Source of the DNA: Xenopus tropicalis
Lineage: Eukaryota > Chordata > Amphibia > Anura > Pipidae
Assembly: GCF_000004195.4 (NCBI RefSeq)
Contig: NC_030679.2
Span: 144,856,039 to 144,920,038, forward strand
DNA: 64,000 nucleotides
Direction of reading: 5' to 3'
Below are positions 59,396-64,000 of this stretch, one piece after another. Every line of letters starts with the position of its first letter. Position 1 is the first letter of the stretch. The notes below the pieces were generated by a model. That model saw only the letters and a program-made list of their open reading frames with translations, was not told the DNA's origin and ran no database searches. A program made the translations under genes and the position numbers.

Positions 59396-59602
59396 TTAAA
59401 TATCCAAAAAAAGACCAGGAACACCGAGTTATATTCCAAAAAGATCAATCGTGTATTAAAAACGCATGAACAGCCAACGTTATGTTTCGGTCCCCATCGG
59501 CCTTGAGAAAGGTCCCGTAACGTTGGCTGGTCATGCGTTATTAATACACGATTGATCTTTTTGGAATATAACTCGGTGTTGCTGGTCTTTTTTTGGATAA
59601 AT
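59396..59602. mobile_element. Second palindrome with decayed hammerhead-like arms
   Basis: An inverted repeat centred near 59,497: TATCCAAAAAAAGACCAGGA at the left, CTGGTCTTTTTTTGGATA at the right, with AACGTT and ACCGAAACATAACG tracts near the centre. The core is not canonical (G5 or G8 altered), and the right arm has lost about 14 bp. Confidence 0.7.
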
Positions 59603-59679
59603 ATATATAAATGTGTATATATAATTCGCAATCGGTCCGCACTCCCTCCTCACTCACGTGTCTGATCGTCTTTATGGGT

Positions 59680-60341
59680 GCTGCATCTGGTTGTTCCATG
59701 TATAAAATACTCCATGAGTTATGCGCACTCCAATTTTCAGTACTTTATTGTAGATAATTACATAATTGTTACATCAACGTTTCGGTCCTGGCCTTAGACC
59801 TTGTTCACGATGTTATACCCTCGATACAAAATTCGTTCAATAAAACTTTATATACATAATTAACCCCACCCACATGTTACGCATCAGCCCATCCAGCATA
59901 AACTATGCTCGCACCAGGGCAGGTGGGACCCTTACCTACAAAGATAAAAAATACAATCCTGATTACATTATTAGACTTAGAAATCACCTGACTGGTAGAA
60001 AACAATTAAGGGAACAGTACTCATTTAGTCCCTTTGGTGCTAGTGTGTCAAGTTTCTTAATCCAAAAGGATTCACGTTGGAGCAGCAGCCTAGATCTGTC
60101 ACCACCACGTCTCGGCATGGGCACATGATCAATGGCCTTATAGCTAAAGGTAGGTAACCTATGTCCCACCTCTAAAAAATTCTTGGCCACAGGTTTCGTA
60201 GTTGCATTATCCCTAAAAGCTATATTGATCGCTGATCTGTGGGCATCCATACGCTGGCGCAATGTCAAATCAGTCTTGCCAACGTACGAAAGCCCACATG
60301 GACAAGTGACCAAGTAAATGACATGTGTTGTAGTGCAAGTA
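59680..60341 (-). mobile_element. Penelope-like element fragment
   Basis: The minus strand carries the C-terminal end of a Penelope-like polyprotein, followed by a 3' region with a decayed hammerhead-like motif (59,774-59,809; GAAACGTTGA with a GGTC/GACC stem, core G8 altered). The upstream part is cut at 60,341, exactly where the Tc1 transposon begins. Confidence 0.75.
59984..60341 (-). pseudogene. GIY-YIG endonuclease end of a Penelope-like ORF
   Basis: On the minus strand the translation includes HVIYLVTCPCGLSYVGKT and LRQRMDAHRSAI, the GIY-YIG nuclease signature used by Penelope-like elements to nick target DNA. The frame runs to a stop at 59,984. It is open right up to the Tc1 insertion point, and the reverse transcriptase part is absent. 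It is a truncated, inactive fragment. Confidence 0.85.
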
Positions 60342-60551
60342 CAGTGGAGGAAATAATTATTTGACCCCTCACTGATTTTGTAAGTTTGTCCAATGACAAA
60401 GAAATGAAAAGTCTCAGAACAGTATCATTTCAATGGTAGGTTTATTTTAACAGTGGCAGATAGCACATCAAAAGGAAAATCGAAAAAATAACTTTAAATA
60501 AAAGATAGCAACTGATTTGCATTTCATTGAGTGAAATAAGTTTTTGAACCC
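60342..60551. repeat. Tc1 left inverted repeat
   Basis: A 210-bp terminal repeat. The long repeats suggest the IR/DR architecture in which transposase binds twice per end. Confidence 0.9.
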
Positions 60552-60567
60552 TCTAACAAAAAAAGAC

Positions 60568-61590
60568 TTAATACTTAGTGGAAAAACCCTTGTTTGCAAG
60601 CACAGAGGTCAAACGTTTCTTGTAATTGATGACCAAGTTTGCGCACATTTTAGGAGGAATGTTGGTCCACTCCTCTTTGCAGATCATCTCTAAATCCCTA
60701 AGGTTTCGAGGCTGTCTCTGTGCAACTCTGAGCTTGAGCTCCCTCCATAGGTTTTCTATTGGATTAAGGTCCGGAGACTGACTAGGCCACTCCATGACCT
60801 TAATGTGCTTCTTCTTGAGCCACTCCTTTGTTGCCTTTGCTGTATGTTTTGGGTCATTGTCGTGCTGGAACACCCATCCACGACCCATTTTCAGTTTCCT
60901 GGCAGAGGGAAGGAGGTTGTCGTTCAGGATTTCACGATACATGGCTCCGTCCATTTTCCCGTTAATGCGAATAAGTTGTCCTGTGCCCTTAGCAGAAAAA
61001 CACCCCCAAAGCAAAATGTTTCCACCCCCATGCTTGACGGTGGGGACGGTGTTTTGGGGGTCATAGGCAGCATTTTTCTTCCTCCAAACACAGCGAGTTG
61101 AGTTAATGCCAAAGAGCTCTATTTTGGTCTCATCAGACCACAGCACCTTCTCCCAGTCACTCACAGAATCATTCAGGTGTTCATTGGCAAACTTCAGACG
61201 GGCCTGCACATGTGCCTTCTTGAGCAGGGGGACCTTGCGAGCCCTGCAGGATTTTAATCCATTGCGGTGTAATGTGTTTCCAATGGTTTTCTTGGTGACT
61301 GTGGTCCCTGCTAATTTGAGGTCATTAACTAACTCCTCCCGTGTAGTTCTAGGATGCTTTTTCACCTTTCTCAGAATCATTGACACCCCACGAGGTGAGA
61401 TCTTGCGTGGAGCCCCAGAGCGAGGTCGATTGATGGTCATTTTGTGCTCCTTCCATTTTCGAACAATCGCACCAACAGTTGTCACCTTCTCTCCCAGCTT
61501 CTTGCTAATGGTTTTGTAGCCCATTCCAGCCTTGTGCAGGTCTACAATTTTGTCTCTGACATCCTTGGACAGCTCTTTGGTCTTTCCCAT
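60568..61590 (-). CDS. Tc1-family transposase, intact
   Basis: A 340-residue DDE transposase that cuts the element at its inverted repeats and reinserts it at TA. Residues 1-110 form the paired-like double helix-turn-helix DNA-binding part ([25 protein letters not shown]), with an AT-hook-like RPRSGAPRK at 55-63. The glycine-rich [14 protein letters not shown] lies at 187-200. The catalytic triad is Asp153 ([11 protein letters not shown]), Asp244 ([11 protein letters not shown]) and Glu279 ([11 protein letters not shown]), giving DD34E. The length equals the usual 340-345 residues, with no stop or frameshift. The start MGKTKEL is the typical Tc1 start. A TATAAAAG lies about 40 bp upstream on the minus strand (near 61,635). 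All residues needed for activity appear present; expression is unknown. Confidence 0.95.
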   Translation of the reverse strand: MGKTKELSKDVRDKIVDLHKAGMGYKTISKKLGEKVTTVGAIVRKWKEHKMTINRPRSGAPRKISPRGVSMILRKVKKHPRTTREELVNDLKLAGTTVTKKTIGNTLHRNGLKSCRARKVPLLKKAHVQARLKFANEHLNDSVSDWEKVLWSDETKIELFGINSTRCVWRKKNAAYDPQNTVPTVKHGGGNILLWGCFSAKGTGQLIRINGKMDGAMYREILNDNLLPSARKLKMGRGWVFQHDNDPKHTAKATKEWLKKKHIKVMEWPSQSPDLNPIENLWRELKLRVAQRQPRNLRDLEMICKEEWTNIPPKMCANLVINYKKRLTSVLANKGFSTKY

Positions 61591-61745
61591 GTTGGAGAGT
61601 TTGGAGTCTGCTTGATTGATTGATTCTGTGGACAGGTGTCTTTTATACAGGTGACTAGTTAAGACAGGTGTCCTTAATGAGGTTGACTAATTGAGTAGAA
61701 GTGTCTAACCACTCTGTGGGAGCCAGAACTCTTAATGGTTGGTAG

Positions 61746-61955
61746 GGGTTCAAAAACTTATTTCACTCAATGAAATGCAAATCAGTTGCTATCTTTTATT
61801 TAAAGTTATTTTTTCGATTTTCCTTTTGATGTGCTATCTGCCACTGTTAAAATAAACCTACCATTGAAATGATACTGTTCTGAGACTTTTCATTTCTTTG
61901 TCATTGGACAAACTTACAAAATCAGTGAGGGGTCAAATAATTATTTCCTCCACTG
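61746..61955. repeat. Tc1 right inverted repeat
   Basis: A 210-bp repeat, the reverse complement of the left end with no difference I could see. Confidence 0.9.

Positions 61956-61992
<37 letters not shown>
61956..61992. repeat. (TA)n microsatellite
   Basis: A TATATG run followed by pure TA dinucleotides directly after the Tc1 end. It is a natural target for TA-specific insertion. Confidence 0.9.
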
Positions 61993-61996
<4 letters not shown>

Positions 61997-62129
61997 TCCT
62001 ATTCTGCTATTTAAACAACTAACAAAAATTATTTTTTCTCTGTACTACCTCCACGCCTGGGTAATTTGTTTCAATGGCCATAATTAGCACTCAGTTTAAT
62101 TATAAACTGTATAATTAGCCTCTGTTAGG

Positions 62130-62365
62130 GCTGTGACACACGGGGAGATTAGTCGCCGCACGACAAATCTCCCTTGTCACGGGCGACTAATCTCCCCGCA
62201 ATGCCATCCCACCGGCCAGAATGTAAATCGGCAGTGGGATGGCATACGTGGGGCCTCGATTTGCCGGAGTTTCCTCTCAAGGCGACTGTGGTGACTTCGG
62301 CAAATCACAGCGCCACGTATGCCATCCCACTGCCGATTTACATTACAGGGCCTGTAATTGATTAA
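62130..62365. mobile_element. MITE-like composite with internal hairpin
   Basis: Starts with GGGGAGATTAGTCGCC and its inverse GGCGACTAATCTCCCC at 62,183-62,198. An inverted pair, ATGTAAATCGGCAGTGGGAT (62,221) and ATCCCACTGCCGATTTACAT (62,325), spans most of the rest. It has no coding capacity. Confidence 0.7.
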
Positions 62366-63440
62366 AGAGGACCTGAGCTAATCAGAAAACTGTAGAACCG
62401 CTGGGCCCCCCTTAAAAGTGAAAATCCTCCGGGCCTGGGGCAACTGGGATGGCGGCCCTGCCTGCAGCTGTTTAACTATGCTGAAAAAGCTAACTTGGAA
62501 TTCGAGCACCCCTCCCTCTCTGGCATTCTGGAAGAAAGTGATCAATGAAACTCTCCCTAAATAAAAGCTGGCATACCTCGCTAGGGGACAATTGGATTAG
62601 CCCAGTTCGACCATATTGCCTATAAATGCATGGATCAGATGGTGCAGGCAGAGACAGGAGGGAGGATGGCCCACAAGCCCCTGGGTCCCCCTGCAGCAGT
62701 AGGTTTTTTTACGTACGTTGGCCATATTCTTTTTCACAGAAATAATGAAAAATTAAGGAGTAACCCTATAAGTGCCTCCCTCCATAGAAACTATGGCACC
62801 AACATGAAACAACCCAAAAAATGGAATAAAGAAAGAACTGGAAGAGCAGAACCTATATTGTGTGTCTCGAATGTATGTTCCAAGAGCTGCCACAAACATC
62901 GTACCCCTCCCCCAAAATCAGGCACACAAGTACGACTGCCTAGAATTTTTTTAGACCTGGTTGGTAGAACTGGACAGCACCTGCCCAAACCAGACGGTCC
63001 AGTTCCAGTTCAAAACCAGATGGGCACAGCTGCAGTGTTCAGTTACTGACCTCTACGTACTGCCCCAGGCAGCCTCTCACTAATTGCTTCATTACAGTTA
63101 CCCCTTCCTAAGGCAATGGAACATGGAAAGGAAAGTTAGAGAGGGTGGGAAAGTCACCATTCAACATTTTATAGTTCCTTTCCTTATTTGCCTTAGTCTA
63201 ATAGGCTGATAAGGCTGTATAGTCGAACAGAACCGGCCGTCCCAAACATTGGCTCCAGGGGTAATAATATACTACATCTACACGATCACAACAGGGTGGA
63301 CAACCCAAGTCTATCATCATTTCTACAGGGCCTTTATGGACTGCACAACAAATAATGGACTGAGGAAGAGACCATCTAATAATTGTATCTCACTGATAGG
63401 TCCTGAATATAAATATAAATAGTCAACAAATTTAACAGTG
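62366..63440. other. Unassigned intergenic
   Basis: A 139-codon plus-strand frame at 62,630-63,049 has no recognisable domain and is not called. No other feature is seen. Confidence 0.3.
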
Positions 63441-64000
63441 AAACAAACAACCATTTATTGGCTCAAATTTTTAACAAAAAAATTCAAAAAAGCAAATCGT
63501 ACTATACCAAACAACAAACAGGTGCTTCCCAGTACTTCATGGTACCCAGACTCCGCCCTCCTTATGCGTTTCGCACCATTGGGTGCTTCATCAGAGAACC
63601 GATGGACCCAGTGCAATTTCAGACCCACTTGATCATGTATTTTACCCACAATGCACAGTTTTTCTCAAAATCCCAGCGCCATAACAACCTATCACAGTAG
63701 TGCTTGATGTCTTGATGCGTTACAATGAACCCTCGTGCCTTCTGACGAATCAGACACAATCACGTCCAAATGAACGAAAGTAGGGATTGCATCATTTCCG
63801 GCATTTGGAGTTAAAGCGGTGTCTCAATCACAAACCTGGAAAGTTATATAAATCGTAACATTTACTAATCATTATAATTTAAAAGCAACGTCCGTGCCTG
63901 GCGCGTTTTGTGCCCGTGAGCGAGACATGGCTGATGATAATTGAATATGAATTAAATATAATAATGAATAAAGGCATCCCGTGCCCTGACATATCCCCGG
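63441..64000 (-). mobile_element. Penelope-type or retrozyme-like terminal fragment
   Basis: The stretch contains a hammerhead-like motif at 63,559-63,598. A decayed second motif lies near 63,897-63,935 (GCGCGTTTTGTGCCCGTGAG). The pair of motifs spaced by about 340 bp resembles the duplicated terminal repeats of hammerhead-bearing retroelements (inference). It runs off the window. Confidence 0.45.
63559..63598 (-). ncRNA. Hammerhead-like ribozyme motif, canonical core
   Basis: On the minus strand: a stem I strand TTCT, CTGATGA core, one extra A, stem II GCACC/GGTGC with a CAAT loop, GAAAC, GCATA, then AGGA complementary to TTCT (one G-U). The best core of the window. Stem III is very short, so cleavage may need a dimer. 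Confidence 0.55.

Larger units (their letters stand above)
60342..61955. mobile_element. Complete Tc1/mariner transposon (1,614 bp)
   Basis: Begins CAGTGGAGGAAATAATT and ends with its inverse. It is flanked by TA on both sides (60,340-60,341 and 61,956-61,957), the Tc1 target. The inverted repeats of 210 bp (60,342-60,551 and 61,746-61,955) look identical by eye. It contains one uninterrupted transposase gene. It is inserted at the end of a Penelope-like fragment and next to a (TA)n run. Confidence 0.95.

Noticed and set aside
59774..59809. Functional hammerhead ribozyme in the Penelope-like 3' region
   Set aside because: The stem II and GAAAC parts are present but the core has C3 and G8 altered, which should abolish cleavage. 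Mentioned only as a decayed motif.
62630..63049. 139-codon plus-strand open frame
   Set aside because: No recognisable domain or repeat; low-complexity mix of residues; probably chance.

Overview
The window looks like vertebrate, almost certainly frog (Xenopus-type), nuclear DNA. The reasons are eukaryotic tRNA genes without encoded CCA, an L1/Tx1-clade LINE, a Tc1/mariner DNA transposon, a Penelope-like element, and a dense set of terminal-inverted-repeat MITEs of the kinds abundant in Xenopus (TTAA-flanked, TTA-flanked and other families). There is no prokaryotic gene organisation. Species is inferred from repeat style, not from a database match.

Layout. 1-4.29 kb: decayed LINE with endonuclease, reverse transcriptase and poly(A) tail. 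4.47-21.4 kb: tRNA cluster on the minus strand, with one tRNA-Pro(AGG) and then fifteen tRNA-Leu copies or relics, many arranged as AAG/TAG pairs; a 1,040-bp pair is tandemly duplicated. 21.4-23.3 kb: 104-bp satellite. 23.9-58.4 kb: three paralogous segments. Each carries a 40-bp CT-rich minisatellite, then a tiny RING-finger exon (relic at 27.3 kb, apparently intact at 38.94 and 50.38 kb), then an intron loaded with a different minisatellite (34, 30, 41 and another 34 bp), then a second exon (relic near 34.2 kb; 42.53 kb; 56.15 kb). MITEs lie between them. 59.0-60.3 kb: Penelope-type debris with two long palindromes and hammerhead-like cores. 60.34-61.96 kb: an apparently complete Tc1 transposon with an intact 340-residue transposase and 210-bp inverted repeats that look identical. 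62-64 kb: further MITE and hammerhead-bearing debris.

Functional content is small: five well-preserved tRNA-Leu genes and one tRNA-Pro, two short RING proteins that would be E3 ubiquitin ligases if expressed, and one possibly active transposase. Nearly all other long open frames, including those of more than 1,000 codons, are artefacts of stop-free tandem repeats. The most unusual features are the RING segments with their splice-site-bearing 40-bp arrays, the fresh-looking Tc1 copy, and several hammerhead-like motifs, one of them inserted in a tRNA spacer and flanked by a target-site duplication.
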